From Lactobacillus kefiranofaciens (GTDB lineage: Bacteria > Bacillota > Bacilli > Lactobacillales > Lactobacillaceae), in assembly GCF_900103655.1 (NCBI RefSeq), contig NZ_FMXC01000005.1, positions 27,949 through 91,948 of the forward strand: 64,000 nucleotides of DNA. Reading direction: 5' to 3'. The notes beneath the pieces were generated by a model. It saw only the letters and a program-made list of their open reading frames with translations, searched no databases and was not told where the DNA came from. This document shows positions 48,680-57,725 of this stretch, piece by piece; position 1 is the first letter of the stretch; each line of letters begins with the position of its first letter. The translations under genes and the position numbers were made by a program.

Positions 48680-48814
48680 ATGGCAAGAAGAAAGAAAAAG
48701 AAATCAGGTTTTCAAAAGTTAACCATTGTCATGGCCTGGCTAATGGCAGTCATCACACTAGCTGCTGTTATCGCTGGTGCTGTCGGCGCAATGGCCGGTG
48801 CAGGCATGTTTTAA
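48680..48814 (+). CDS. Short membrane protein of DUF4044 type
   Basis: A 44-residue open reading frame begins with a basic cluster (MARRKKKKSGFQKL) and continues with a single membrane helix rich in Ala/Gly (MAVITLAAVIAGAVGAMAG). AGGAGG is spaced 7 nt before the ATG, a promoter precedes it and a strong hairpin follows the stop, so it is a genuine gene despite its size. The KKKKSGFQKLT-type start and length agree with the DUF4044 family seen beside mraZ in lactobacilli. Its function is unknown. Confidence 0.8.
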   Translation: MARRKKKKSGFQKLTIVMAWLMAVITLAAVIAGAVGAMAGAGMF

Positions 48815-48823
48815 AGCAAATTA

Positions 48824-48852
48824 AAACCACGAAGAATTTCTTCGTGGCTTTT
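48824..48852. terminator. Bidirectional terminator between the DUF4044-type gene and mreD
   Basis: The stem CCACGAAG/CTTCGTGG with loop AATTT has A- and T-runs on both sides. It serves the convergent 48680 gene (+) and mreD (-). Confidence 0.9.
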
Positions 48853-48855
48853 TCT

Positions 48856-49395
48856 TTATACGCGATAAGCATTTAGGTCAATCAAGAACGGATAATCTTG
48901 TGCTAAATTACCCCAAATCCAATATAGCAGGATAAAAAAGACAATTGACCAACCTAAATTAGTTAACATGCACATTAGCAAAGCATGAATCGATGCAGTT
49001 GATATACCAACTGCTTTGAATATAAACCAACCATAACCGACAAAAAGCGTTGTCCCTAATAAAATTACAATTAGCCTAGCCCAAAAAACTTCAGGTAAAA
49101 AACGTGCAATTCTTTGGCAGATCCAGCAGGCAAACGCCAAAAATACCGTATAAATGCCAATGATACCGTAGAAATAAATATCGGCTATTATTCCTGTACC
49201 AATCGCTAACCAAATTTCATTTTCATTAGTATCATCAAACAAACCAATCAACATCACACTAATAGGTAAAATTACGCTAGCAGCGTTGAAACTACCATAA
49301 TCTAAGAACTGATGCAAATAAAGCGAAGCCACGCCATCTAAAATTAAAGCAATTAATAAGCCAATCGCCAATACCCATTTACGTAAAATAGACAT
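48856..49395 (-). CDS. mreD: Rod shape-determining protein MreD
   Basis: MreD is the integral membrane part of the elongation machinery. The 179-residue product has about five helices, beginning MSILRKWVLAIGLLIALI, with no soluble domain. Its start overlaps the mreC stop by one base (TAATG). Poorly conserved family; the call rests on topology and on its position after mreC. Confidence 0.88.
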   Translation of the reverse strand: MSILRKWVLAIGLLIALILDGVASLYLHQFLDYGSFNAASVILPISVMLIGLFDDTNENEIWLAIGTGIIADIYFYGIIGIYTVFLAFACWICQRIARFLPEVFWARLIVILLGTTLFVGYGWFIFKAVGISTASIHALLMCMLTNLGWSIVFFILLYWIWGNLAQDYPFLIDLNAYRV

Positions 49396-50246
49396 TAGTT
49401 AGCCACCTGTCTTTCAATTACTGTAACAATAGAAGGATCACTAATATCTCCAGCAGGCTTAATTTTAATCTGATCAGATAAACCAAATGAATTACGAGTA
49501 GTCGTAGTAACTGTACCAATCAGTAATCCCTTAGGAGAATTGCCACCCATTCCGCTAGTATAAACTCTGGTGCCAGCTTTCAGCTTGCTCCCATCAACTA
49601 CTTGTGTAAAAGCTAAACTATTATTGTTAGTAACTGTAATAATACCATGAACTGACTTACCATTAGTGGCATCAGCTTGAACCGAAAAACGGTTAGCTGA
49701 TTCATCCGTGGTAGTAATTAATTCCACTTTAGAGGAAGCTGCGTTAGCTTCAACTATTCGTCCAATTACGCCACCACCACACATTACAGCCATATTCTTC
49801 TTGATACCAGCAGAACTGCCTTTGTTAATTGTCAAAATATCTGACCAAGTATCTGGTGCACGAGAAATTACTGAAGCATTGACTAATGTATAACCACTCA
49901 AAGTATCCTTTAAATTAAGAGCAGCCTTTAATTGCCGATTTTCTTTTTCTAAAGTAGAATTACGAGCTTTAGTTTGACCTAAATCAGTAACTTCACGCTT
50001 TAAGTGATTATTTTCATCTTGAGTGTTCAAAATATCATGAGCACTATTTAATCCACCTGAAATCCAGCCTACTGGCACATCAATAATGCGTGTACCTAGA
50101 GCAACGATATCATTGCCTAAGCTTTGAATTAATAGAGGGGCGTTACGCTTTTTACGCAGACTAACGCTTCCGCCTAAAACAATCAAAATAACTATAACTA
50201 TAATAAATGCTGATAATAATTTTTTATTTTGTAGAAATTTTTTCAT
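49395..50246 (-). CDS. mreC: Rod shape-determining protein MreC
   Basis: MreC is a bitopic scaffold that activates the elongation peptidoglycan synthases. The 283-residue product has one N-terminal membrane helix (about 11-28), a coiled coil (about 70-105), and the extracellular beta-barrel domain with VIGRIVEANAASSKVELITT and GSSAGIKKNMAV. An intrinsic terminator stands between mreB and mreC (50264-50290), so mreC-mreD may be expressed below mreB. Confidence 0.94.
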   Translation of the reverse strand: MKKFLQNKKLLSAFIIVIVILIVLGGSVSLRKKRNAPLLIQSLGNDIVALGTRIIDVPVGWISGGLNSAHDILNTQDENNHLKREVTDLGQTKARNSTLEKENRQLKAALNLKDTLSGYTLVNASVISRAPDTWSDILTINKGSSAGIKKNMAVMCGGGVIGRIVEANAASSKVELITTTDESANRFSVQADATNGKSVHGIITVTNNNSLAFTQVVDGSKLKAGTRVYTSGMGGNSPKGLLIGTVTTTTRNSFGLSDQIKIKPAGDISDPSIVTVIERQVAN

Positions 50247-50263
50247 TCAGAATTGATCCTAAG

Positions 50264-50290
50264 AAAAAACCGGCTTCAGCCGGCTTTTTT
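50264..50290 (-). terminator. Terminator-like hairpin between mreB and mreC
   Basis: On the minus strand AGCCGGC-TGAA-GCCGGT with a T-run lies directly after the mreB stop, inside the mreBCD operon. Confidence 0.8.
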
Positions 50291-50291
50291 A

Positions 50292-51296
50292 TTATTTGCG
50301 ACTTCTACGCATTACTTCAATATTCTTGAGTGACTCACCAGTACCAATTGCTACACAATCAAGTGGATCTTGTGCAATAAATACAGGAACTTTGGTAGCC
50401 TCAGAAATAACCTCTGGCAAATTCTTAAGTAGTGCTCCACCACCAGTTAAAACAATACCATGATCAATCACATCAGCAGCAATTTCAGGAGAAGTTTGTT
50501 CCAAAGTCTCCTTAATTGCAACGATGATATCTTGGACAACGTCTTGAATTGCCTTAGCTACATCAACGGCTTCAACGTCCACCGACTTAGGCAAGCCAGT
50601 AACTAAATCACGACCACGAATGTTCATTGATTCGATTTCTTTAGCCTTTTCTACCGAAGCAGAACCAACTTGAATCTTGATATCTTCAGCAGTTCTTTCA
50701 CCAATTAACAGGTTAAAGTTGGAGTGAATGTAATTAATGATTGCATTGTTAAATTTATCTCCAGCTTGACGAATTGAAGTTGATGATACAATACCACCAA
50801 GTGAAATAGTAGCTACATCAGTAGTACCACCACCAATATCAACTACCATTGAACCAGTAGGATCCATTACTGGAAGACCAGCACCAATTGCTGCAGCGAA
50901 TGGTTCTTCAATAACAAATGCTTCACGTGCGCCTGCTACTCTAGCTGCATCGATCACGGCACGCTTCTCAACTTCAGTAACACCTGAAGGAACACAAACC
51001 ATTACTGAAGGCTTAGAATTGCCTACAGTCTTTTCCATAAAGTACTTAAGCATAGCTGCAGTAGTATCATAATCAGCGATTACCCCGTCCTTCATTGGAC
51101 GAATAGCAACGATCGTCCCTGGGGTTCTACCAATCATTTCCTTGGCTTCTGAACCAACAGCGATTACTTCACCAGTTTGTGTATTCTTGGCTACTACAGA
51201 TGGCTCTCTTAAAACGATGCCTTTACCTTCCATATAAACAAGTGTATTGGCTGTACCTAAGTCGATACCAATATTTTTTGTACCTAATCCAAACAC
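50292..51296 (-). CDS. mreB: Rod shape-determining actin homologue MreB
   Basis: MreB forms membrane filaments that orient lateral wall synthesis. The 334-residue product shows the actin-family phosphate motifs GIDLGTANT (residues 10-18), [12 protein letters not shown] (about 158), and the adenosine motif [15 protein letters not shown] (about 287). Length is typical. It has its own promoter with an extended -10. Confidence 0.97.
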   Translation of the reverse strand: MFGLGTKNIGIDLGTANTLVYMEGKGIVLREPSVVAKNTQTGEVIAVGSEAKEMIGRTPGTIVAIRPMKDGVIADYDTTAAMLKYFMEKTVGNSKPSVMVCVPSGVTEVEKRAVIDAARVAGAREAFVIEEPFAAAIGAGLPVMDPTGSMVVDIGGGTTDVATISLGGIVSSTSIRQAGDKFNNAIINYIHSNFNLLIGERTAEDIKIQVGSASVEKAKEIESMNIRGRDLVTGLPKSVDVEAVDVAKAIQDVVQDIIVAIKETLEQTSPEIAADVIDHGIVLTGGGALLKNLPEVISEATKVPVFIAQDPLDCVAIGTGESLKNIEVMRRSRK

Positions 51297-51338
51297 AAAA
51301 ATCTCTCCTTAATTGTTGCGGTCTCTAAATCTTGAATA

Positions 51339-51347
51339 ATTATAGCA
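51339..51347 (-). promoter_or_regulatory. Extended -10 promoter of mreB
   Basis: On the minus strand TGCTATAAT lies about 50 nt before the mreB ATG. No good -35 box precedes it, which fits an extended -10 promoter. Confidence 0.5.
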
Positions 51348-51391
51348 TACTATAACTTTAAAGGTGATTTTCGCGTGAATTTTAAAGAACT

Positions 51392-52012
51392 TTAAAACAA
51401 TTTCTTCTCACGCATGCTCAAATATTGTCCTTGACCAATAATAAAATGATCTAACAGGTCTATTTTCATCATCTTAGCAGCCTTTTGTAAATCTTCCGTT
51501 AATTTAAAATCACTGGAAGATGGCATTAGCTTACCACTTGGATGATTATGAGCAATAAAAATCCCCGCACAGCCATAAATCACAGCCCAGCGAAAAATCT
51601 CTCGCGGATGGGCAACTGACCTATTCAATGTGCCTTGAAATAGCTTTTTTTCGGCAATGATGTGACTACCATTATCAACATACAATGCCCACAGCTCCTC
51701 TTGCTTATGACCTACTAACTTGTCAGCTAAGTAGTTACCTACTTCTACGCTAGAAGTCAAGATTGCCTTGCGATGAGGCGATGCCTGACGCAAACGATCC
51801 AATACTTCTTCAGCCGTAACAGCTAACTCATTTGCACAATTAGGACCTGTTACAAATTGGATTAGCTCATCAAAAGAAGTAAGTCTTTTTCGTTTCAAAA
51901 AACACTCTAACTCCTTAAAGCTACTAATCTTATAATCCTTAAATTGTTCAAACAGCTGAGCCAACAATTCTAGGTCTGTATTTACAAAGCAATGATTTGA
52001 ATTTAAATTCAT
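51392..52012 (-). CDS. radC: RadC/JAB-domain protein
   Basis: RadC (DUF2466) proteins carry an MPN+/JAB metal site and are late-competence genes in streptococci and Bacillus relatives; their biochemical role is unresolved. The 206-residue product has a short helix-hairpin-like N-terminus and the metal motif IAHNHPSGKLMPSSSD (about 155-170), preceded by a conserved Glu. Its leader matches that of comEA almost base for base (see 52013-52046). The upstream HAD gene stops only 38 nt before the radC start, in an operon with folC and valS. Confidence 0.93.
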   Translation of the reverse strand: MNLNSNHCFVNTDLELLAQLFEQFKDYKISSFKELECFLKRKRLTSFDELIQFVTGPNCANELAVTAEEVLDRLRQASPHRKAILTSSVEVGNYLADKLVGHKQEELWALYVDNGSHIIAEKKLFQGTLNRSVAHPREIFRWAVIYGCAGIFIAHNHPSGKLMPSSSDFKLTEDLQKAAKMMKIDLLDHFIIGQGQYLSMREKKLF

Positions 52013-52046
52013 AAAAATTCCCCCTCATTACTTATTACGCAAAAAA
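52013..52046 (-). promoter_or_regulatory. Candidate late-competence promoter box upstream of radC
   Basis: Minus strand: TTTTTT followed by GCGTAATAA (52032-52040), 19 nt, then the radC ATG, with GAGGGGG as Shine-Dalgarno. The block at 12888-12923 before comEA is the same apart from a few bases and one extra spacer nucleotide. It is the promoter of a competence-type regulon in my reading. Confidence 0.6.
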
Positions 52047-52049
52047 GGG

Positions 52050-52727
52050 CTAAATTTTTTTCAGAAATTCAAAAAAGTTTTGGCAAATCATTATAGCATT
52101 TTCTTTATCTTGCTCTGTTGGTGAAATCAAATCCGGTACCATGATGCACTTTAAACCAGCACTAGCGGCTGCTTGCACACCAGTTGAAGAATCTTCAAAT
52201 ACCAAAATATTTTTCTTAGGCAGTCCCATTTTTTTAGCAGCTGCTAAATAAATATCCGGCGCAGGTTTGGCCTTAATATGACCCTTCTGCACGTCCAAGT
52301 AACTAAGGTAAAAATCAAAATAATTTCTCACCCCAGTAGCCCAGAGTGCGTGCTGCAAAACGTCTTCATAGTTGCTAGAAGCGATTGCCATGCGTAAATT
52401 ACGCTTCTGAAATTCATCAAGCGCTTCTTGAACACCTGGTTGCAACTTCAATTTACCTTCATCTGTCCACTGCCAGACCAGATCATCGGTCCGTTTAATA
52501 AATCGGTCACGGTCAGCTTCGGTCTTGAAATACTTATGATAAAAATCCTGCATTTCTTTAACAGTAGCACCCGTTAATTTCAGATAAGCATCCCGCGGCG
52601 TTCCGATTTTTTCTTCTTCGGCTGCTTGAATGTTTGCATCCCAATACAATTTTTCAGAATTAATTAACAGGCCATCCATGTCAAAGATTACGCCCTGAAT
52701 ATCATCAGCTATTCCTTTAACTTGCAT
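52050..52727 (-). CDS. HAD-superfamily phosphatase (beta-phosphoglucomutase-like)
   Basis: The 225-residue product has HAD motif I VIFDMDGLLINSEKL (residues 14-28), motif II in IASSNYEDV, motif III Lys, and motif IV in FEDSSTGVQAAASAGLK. The DxDG signature and cap 1 domain place it with phosphoglycolate/beta-phosphoglucomutase-like phosphatases. Substrate is unknown. It overlaps folC by 11 nt. Followed by radC. Confidence 0.9.
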   Translation of the reverse strand: MQVKGIADDIQGVIFDMDGLLINSEKLYWDANIQAAEEEKIGTPRDAYLKLTGATVKEMQDFYHKYFKTEADRDRFIKRTDDLVWQWTDEGKLKLQPGVQEALDEFQKRNLRMAIASSNYEDVLQHALWATGVRNYFDFYLSYLDVQKGHIKAKPAPDIYLAAAKKMGLPKKNILVFEDSSTGVQAAASAGLKCIMVPDLISPTEQDKENAIMICQNFFEFLKKI

Positions 52728-53988
52728 CGCATTTTCCTTTCCAATTTAAAACTGCGCTCACCAAATAAAAGGAGCCAGTCACTAATAAAATATCATTACT
52801 AGTCATTTTTTCTTTTAATTTGGTAAAACCGGTCCGATAATCCCCTTCATAATTATAGCGTCTTTGAACACTAATGGGAAAATCATTTTTCTTGGCAACT
52901 CTAGGATAGTTCAAACTGGTCAGCAATACTTCGTCAGCCGAATTAAACAGATCAAAAACCTGCTCTAAATCTTTATCCTTCATCATCGTAATCAGGACAT
53001 ACAAATGACCTTGACGTTTTTGAGCTTGAGCATGAATCACATTGAGCAAATTAGTCATTGCTTGAATGTTATGGGCACCATCTAAGACAATCAATGGCTG
53101 TTTTTGTAAAACATAATAGCGGCCTGGGATCGTCGTTTGATTAATTGCTGTCTCTATCTGAAACGCATCCAGCTTCAAATTTAATAAAGAAAATGCTTTG
53201 ACAGCTACAGCAATATCATAAGCTTCAACTTGTGGCCTTAAATTAAACTTCAATTTAGTTTGTCTAGTTTGATAAATAATCTGTTGATTAACCTGTACTG
53301 TAAAATCTTGTCCCAAACGAAAAACGGGAGCATGCTTTTCACTTGCTTTAGTCTCTAAAATCGGCAAAACATCTTGTGGTACATTGCCTAACACCACAGG
53401 ACGTGCATGCTTGATAATGCCACTCTTCTCACGAGCAATATCTTGTATAGTTGGCCCAATAATCTGTTCATGATCTAAGCCAATTGTCGTAATGATGCTG
53501 ATTTCGGGCATAATCACATTAGTCTTATCATGCTCGCCGCCAATTCCTACCTCAATTACGGCATAATCACATTTTTCTTGAGCAAAATAAACAAAGGCTA
53601 AGGCGACTTCATATTCAAACGTAACTAATGAAAAATCTGGATCTTGTCTTTTAATCTTTTCCAAAGCCGCTTGAACTATGTTAGCTGTATTGACCAAATC
53701 ATGATCGCTAATATCCTCACCATTTAGTTGAATCCGTTCATTAAAGCGATAAACATATGGTGAGACAAAAAGGCCAGTCTTCTGACCAGCCTTTTTGAGC
53801 AAATTTGCTAAGTAATATGAAGTCGAACCTTTGCCGTTAGTACCTGTAATATGAATCGTCTTTACTTTATCTTGCGGCTTGCCTAATTCTTTTAACAAAC
53901 GCTTAATAAATGACAAATCATTCTTAGGATGTAAATGAGGCAAAGAATATAAATATTCAATTACCTCTTGAGCATTGGTAAATTTCAA
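52717..53988 (-). CDS. folC: Folylpolyglutamate synthase/dihydrofolate synthase
   Basis: FolC adds glutamate to folates (and may also make dihydrofolate). The 423-residue product has the Mur-ligase-type ATP loop HITGTNGKGSTSYYLA (about 45-60), the FVSPYVYRFNERIQ motif, EVGIGGEHDKTNVI, and DGAHNIQAM (about 300). It begins directly at the end of valS, which is the usual valS-folC pairing of Firmicutes. Confidence 0.95.
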   Translation of the reverse strand: MKFTNAQEVIEYLYSLPHLHPKNDLSFIKRLLKELGKPQDKVKTIHITGTNGKGSTSYYLANLLKKAGQKTGLFVSPYVYRFNERIQLNGEDISDHDLVNTANIVQAALEKIKRQDPDFSLVTFEYEVALAFVYFAQEKCDYAVIEVGIGGEHDKTNVIMPEISIITTIGLDHEQIIGPTIQDIAREKSGIIKHARPVVLGNVPQDVLPILETKASEKHAPVFRLGQDFTVQVNQQIIYQTRQTKLKFNLRPQVEAYDIAVAVKAFSLLNLKLDAFQIETAINQTTIPGRYYVLQKQPLIVLDGAHNIQAMTNLLNVIHAQAQKRQGHLYVLITMMKDKDLEQVFDLFNSADEVLLTSLNYPRVAKKNDFPISVQRRYNYEGDYRTGFTKLKEKMTSNDILLVTGSFYLVSAVLNWKGKCDAS

Positions 53989-56628
53989 TTATTTACTCTC
54001 TTTCAAATCTTGAATTCGTTCACGAACACCAGCCAATTGACTTTCGTAGTCAGCTTTCTTTTCTTTTTCTTTGTTAACAACTGCTTCTGGAGCATGATCA
54101 ACAAAGCCCTTGTTGGCAAGCTTCTTTTCTGAACGAGCTACTTCACCTTCAAGACGCTTTTCTTCTTTTTCCATCTTAGCTAATTCGTCATCAACATTAA
54201 CCAATTCAGTCAGTGGAACGAAGATTTGTGCACCAGGAATTACGGCAGTCTTAGCAAGCTTTGGAGCTTCGATTTCTGCAGCAACCGTCAACTTCTTAGG
54301 ATGCAAGAAGTTTTCTACGTAGTCAGCATTTTCATCAAGGACATGCTTGTTAGCTTGGTCATCTAATTGAATCATAATATCAATTGGACTAGACATTGGT
54401 GCATTAACTTCCATACGGATGTTACGAACAGCCTTAATAATTTCAATTAAGAAGGCCATGTCATTGTCAGCTTGCCTGTTTTCAAATTCCCTATGAACTG
54501 AAGGATATTCAGCTGTCATGATTGACTTGCCTTCATGTGGCATTGATAACCATAATTTTTCGGTTACAAATGGCATGATTGGGTGCATCAAACGCAAGAT
54601 TTGGTCCAGAATCCAAATTAAGTTTTCTTGCTTTCTTGCCTTTAATTCTTCGTCATCACCATTTAAAGCAACCTTAGAAATTTCAATGTACCAGTCACAG
54701 AAGTCATTCCAGATAAAGTTGTAAGCTTCACGACCTGCTTCACCAAATTGGTATTCATCAAATAAACGAGTTACTTCACTAACAGTGTGGTTCAAACGAT
54801 CGAAGATCCATCTGTCTGACAAGTCAAACTTGCTTACGTCTGGCATGTGTGCAGGCTTAGCATCGGAAGGTAAGTTCATGATTACGAAACGACTTGCGTT
54901 CCAAATCTTGTTAATGAAGTTCCAAGCAGCTGATAACTTCTTTGGATCGTAACGAGTGTCTTGACCAGGAGCAGTACCGTTAAGAAGGAACCAACGAAGG
55001 GCGTCAGCACCGTACTTGTCAACTACGTCCATTGGGTCAACACCATTACCAAGTGACTTACTCATCTTGCGTCCTTGTTCGTCACGCATTAAACCGTGCA
55101 AAACAACATCATTAAATGGACGCTTGCCAGTAAAGTGAAGACTTTGGAACATCATTCTTGATACCCAGAAGAAAATAATGTCGTAACCAGTAACTAAGGC
55201 ATTAGTTGGGAAGTAACGCTTAAAGTCTTCTGAATTAGTATCAGGCCAGCCAAGAGTTGAGAATGGCCATAATGCACTTGAGAACCAAGTATCAAGTACG
55301 TCTGGATCTTGTTCCCAGTTTTCAATATCCTTAGGTGCTTCTTCACCTACGTAAGTTTCACCAGTCTTCTTGTTGTACCAAGCTGGAATACGGTGACCCC
55401 ACCATAATTGACGTGAAATACACCAATCGTGAACATCTTCCATCCAGTGGTCCAAAGTACCTTCGAAACGTTCTGGAACGAAGTTTACCTTACCATCAGT
55501 CTTTTGATTTTCCAAAACCTTGTCAGCAAGTGGCTTCATCTTAACGAACCATTGCTTTGAAAGACGTGGTTCAACTTGAACGCCTGAACGTTCTGAGTGA
55601 CCTACTGAGTGAACGATTGGTTCAACCTTAATTAAGTAGCCTTCTTCTTTAAGATCTTTAACTAAAGCTTCACGACAGTCAAAACGATCCATGCCAGCAT
55701 ACTTGCCACATTCTTCGTTCATAGTACCATCGTCATTCATAACATTGATTCTCTTCAAGTTGTGACGGTTACCTACTTGGAAGTCGTTAGGGTCATGAGC
55801 TGGAGTAATCTTAACTAAACCAGTACCGAATTCTGGATCTACGTGTTGGTCTTCAATAATTGGAATATGACGACCAACAAGTGGCAATACTAATTCCTTA
55901 CCAACAATATCCTTGTAACGCTTGTCGTCAGGTGCAACTGCAACTGCAGTATCACCAAACATAGTTTCAGGACGAGTAGTAGCAATTTCTACATAGCCTG
56001 AGCCATCAGCGAATGGATACTTAACATGGTAAAAGGCACCCTTATCGTCCTTGTGAATAACTTCGATATCACTCAAAGCAGTTTGAAGTGCTGGATCCCA
56101 GTTAATGATGTATTCACCACGGTAAATAAGACCTTCTTTGTAAAGTTGAACGAAGACCTTCTTAACTGCCTTTGAAAGACCTTTGTCTAAAGTAAATCTT
56201 TCTCTTGAGTAGTCAAGTGAAAGACCCATCTTAGCCCATTGGCCTTTGATAATGGATGCGTATTCGTCTTTCCAATCCCAAACTTGCTTAACAAAGGCTT
56301 CACGACCCATTTGGTGACGGTCCTTGCCTTGTTTACGGAGCTTGGCTTCAACTTTAGCTTGAGTAGCAATACCCGCATGGTCCATGCCTGGAAGGTAAAG
56401 GGTATCATAACCTTGCATTCGTTTAAATCTAATTAAAGTATCTTGAATTGCAGTATCCCAAGCGTGACCCAGGTGCAACTTACCAGTTACATTTGGTGGT
56501 GGAATAACAATTGAATATGGGTGAGCTTTTTTGTCACCAGATGGCTTGAACAAATCTTCATCAAGCCAAGTTTGATATCTGCCTTTTTCAACCTCATTAG
56601 GGTTGTATTTAGGTGCTAAATCTGTCAT
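53989..56628 (-). CDS. valS: Valyl-tRNA synthetase
   Basis: Class I synthetase. The 879-residue product has HIGH as [16 protein letters not shown] (about 45-60), the editing domain (about 200-350), KMSKS as [11 protein letters not shown] (about 520), and a C-terminal coiled coil of about 70 residues. GGAGG lies right at the end of the terminator T-run, about 9 nt before the ATG. Controlled by a T-box leader at 56642-56868. Confidence 0.97.
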   Translation of the reverse strand: MTDLAPKYNPNEVEKGRYQTWLDEDLFKPSGDKKAHPYSIVIPPPNVTGKLHLGHAWDTAIQDTLIRFKRMQGYDTLYLPGMDHAGIATQAKVEAKLRKQGKDRHQMGREAFVKQVWDWKDEYASIIKGQWAKMGLSLDYSRERFTLDKGLSKAVKKVFVQLYKEGLIYRGEYIINWDPALQTALSDIEVIHKDDKGAFYHVKYPFADGSGYVEIATTRPETMFGDTAVAVAPDDKRYKDIVGKELVLPLVGRHIPIIEDQHVDPEFGTGLVKITPAHDPNDFQVGNRHNLKRINVMNDDGTMNEECGKYAGMDRFDCREALVKDLKEEGYLIKVEPIVHSVGHSERSGVQVEPRLSKQWFVKMKPLADKVLENQKTDGKVNFVPERFEGTLDHWMEDVHDWCISRQLWWGHRIPAWYNKKTGETYVGEEAPKDIENWEQDPDVLDTWFSSALWPFSTLGWPDTNSEDFKRYFPTNALVTGYDIIFFWVSRMMFQSLHFTGKRPFNDVVLHGLMRDEQGRKMSKSLGNGVDPMDVVDKYGADALRWFLLNGTAPGQDTRYDPKKLSAAWNFINKIWNASRFVIMNLPSDAKPAHMPDVSKFDLSDRWIFDRLNHTVSEVTRLFDEYQFGEAGREAYNFIWNDFCDWYIEISKVALNGDDEELKARKQENLIWILDQILRLMHPIMPFVTEKLWLSMPHEGKSIMTAEYPSVHREFENRQADNDMAFLIEIIKAVRNIRMEVNAPMSSPIDIMIQLDDQANKHVLDENADYVENFLHPKKLTVAAEIEAPKLAKTAVIPGAQIFVPLTELVNVDDELAKMEKEEKRLEGEVARSEKKLANKGFVDHAPEAVVNKEKEKKADYESQLAGVRERIQDLKESK

Positions 56629-56641
56629 TAAAATTCCTCCA

Positions 56642-56868
56642 TAAAAAAAGTCCTAGACAATATTGTCTAGGACGATTTACTAACCGCGGTACCACCTATG
56701 GTTAAGTACAAAAATGTACTTCTCTTATAAGCGATAACGGCGCTGAAGTGTCCGGATTAACCTACTTAATTCAATTAATCAGCTAACCAAGCTACCAATC
56801 AACTTCTGGCCTCTCAGCTGTTTGGCTTTTCTCTGTAAATGAAGTCGATACCTCTTGATTCTTGCTTT
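56642..56868 (-). promoter_or_regulatory. T-box riboswitch of valS
   Basis: The minus-strand leader contains stem I region sequences, a GTA triplet within TTGGTAGC as probable valine specifier, the T-box AGGTGGTACCGCGG (about 56682-56697), and a long terminator stem GTCCTAGACAA/TTGTCTAGGAC followed by T7 just before the valS Shine-Dalgarno. Together with the surrounding intergenic sequence, this is the only other stretch above 300 bases without a protein gene. Confidence 0.9.
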
Positions 56869-56875
56869 GGTTACG

Positions 56876-56884
56876 ATTATAGCA
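56876..56884 (-). promoter_or_regulatory. Probable promoter of the valS T-box leader
   Basis: Minus-strand TGCTATAAT, an extended -10, shortly before the start of the T-box leader. No clear -35 box is seen. Confidence 0.5.
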
Positions 56885-56932
56885 TGAATTTATTTTAGAA
56901 AAAAGAGATAGACGAAGAATGTGCAGTATGCA

Positions 56933-57475
56933 TTAATCATTCCATTTTTTCGCTAAATCAATTAATTTATCATAATTAAAACACCGACGACTAATAGGAT
57001 CCTGAGGAAATTTTTGTTTACGCAAATAGAGTTTATATGCCCTGCTTGCAATATTTTCTTCATTATTAATTACTTTAAGTTCTTTGTTCAAAAGATCAAT
57101 ATACTTTGATTTTTGTTGTTCTGTAGAAAACCTTCTAAAATTAGTAATATTCTGTGCCGTCACATTAAAGATAGCTGACTCAGGTGCAGGAAACATATAA
57201 TTTAAATGAACAACTCCCGCAAAATGTTTTTTAATTCTTCCATCTCTTCCATGAACCGGTATAAATATTTTTCTAAAATCCGGCTTATTTTTCATTTTAC
57301 GATGACGATCTTGTGGGTGACTTATTGCACCTACAAAGATAATCCCTGGTTCAATCTCAAATAATGGTCTAAAAAAGGGTTTGAAATGATTAACTTCATA
57401 ATCACTATATGGAATTCTACTTTCATAAGATTTCAAATAATTGAGATATGTTTCGTCAATACTACACCAATTCAT
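56933..57475 (-). CDS. Type III toxin-antitoxin system ToxN/AbiQ-family endoribonuclease toxin
   Basis: The 180-residue product follows the ToxN/AbiQ pattern. It has an N-terminal YLNYLKSYESRIPYS segment, then FEIEPGIIFVGAISHPQDRH (the strand-loop that holds the active-site residues in ToxN, usually SPKxKH), KMKNKPDF, and FAGVVHLNYMFPAP (family GxINLNNMIPVP). In known systems the toxin cleaves mRNA and is held by a repeat RNA. The loop residues SHPQDRHRK differ from the usual SPKPKH, so the catalytic residue is not certain. GGAGAA precedes the ATG at 57475. An attenuating terminator and a repeat RNA lie directly upstream. No antitoxin protein is present. Confidence 0.85.
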   Translation of the reverse strand: MNWCSIDETYLNYLKSYESRIPYSDYEVNHFKPFFRPLFEIEPGIIFVGAISHPQDRHRKMKNKPDFRKIFIPVHGRDGRIKKHFAGVVHLNYMFPAPESAIFNVTAQNITNFRRFSTEQQKSKYIDLLNKELKVINNEENIASRAYKLYLRKQKFPQDPISRRCFNYDKLIDLAKKWND

Positions 57476-57486
57476 ATATTCTCCAT

Positions 57487-57512
57487 AAAAAAAGCTGGTT
57501 AATTGCACCAGC
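57487..57512 (-). terminator. Internal terminator between antitoxin RNA repeats and toxin gene
   Basis: Minus strand GCTGGT, a 7-nt loop, ACCAGC, then T7, immediately followed by the toxin Shine-Dalgarno. In type III systems such a terminator sets the RNA-to-toxin ratio. Confidence 0.85.
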
Positions 57513-57537
57513 CAAGCAGTATAGTTGCAGGAATACA

Positions 57538-57635
57538 GTTTTGATAGGCTCTGTGGCCTCTATATAAAAGGGTTTTGATAGGGCTCCCCCTAGCCTCTAT
57601 ATAAAACAGTTTTGATAGGCTCTGTGACCTCTATC
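57538..57635. repeat. Tandem repeats of the antitoxin RNA
   Basis: On the plus strand GTTTTGATAGG begins at 57538, 57572 and 57609, giving periods of 34 and 37 nt. Each unit ends with CCTCTAT. The first and third units are nearly identical (CTCTGTGGCCTC vs CTCTGTGACCTC); the middle is diverged (GCTCCCCCTAGCC). Confidence 0.9.
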
Positions 57636-57645
57636 CTGCACTATT

Positions 57646-57651
57646 ATTATA
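57646..57651 (-). promoter_or_regulatory. -10 box of the type III toxin-antitoxin promoter
   Basis: Minus-strand TATAAT, about 7 nt before the first repeat. The -35 region is poor. Confidence 0.55.
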
Positions 57652-57725
57652 ACTTATACTTTCTAAAAACACCACACTTAGACTATATTCGCAATTTAGC
57701 TTAATCTTATTTTCCTATGCTTAAC

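Larger units (their letters stand above)
57487..57639 (-). ncRNA. Type III antitoxin RNA (toxI-like) with tandem repeats
   Basis: The transcript is predicted from a -10 box at 57646 to the terminator at 57487. It contains repeats of about 34-37 nt that share CTATCAAAAC (minus strand, units starting at about 57634, 57600 and 57563). Two units are complete (34 and 37 nt) and one partial, about 2.8 copies in all. The middle copy carries an AGGGGGAG substitution. ToxI-type RNAs have 2-5 such repeats of about 36 nt. Confidence 0.85.

Noticed and set aside
57538..57635. Short CRISPR array
   Set aside because: Repeats are contiguous without unique spacers, differ in length, and sit before a ToxN-like gene; they fit an antitoxin RNA.
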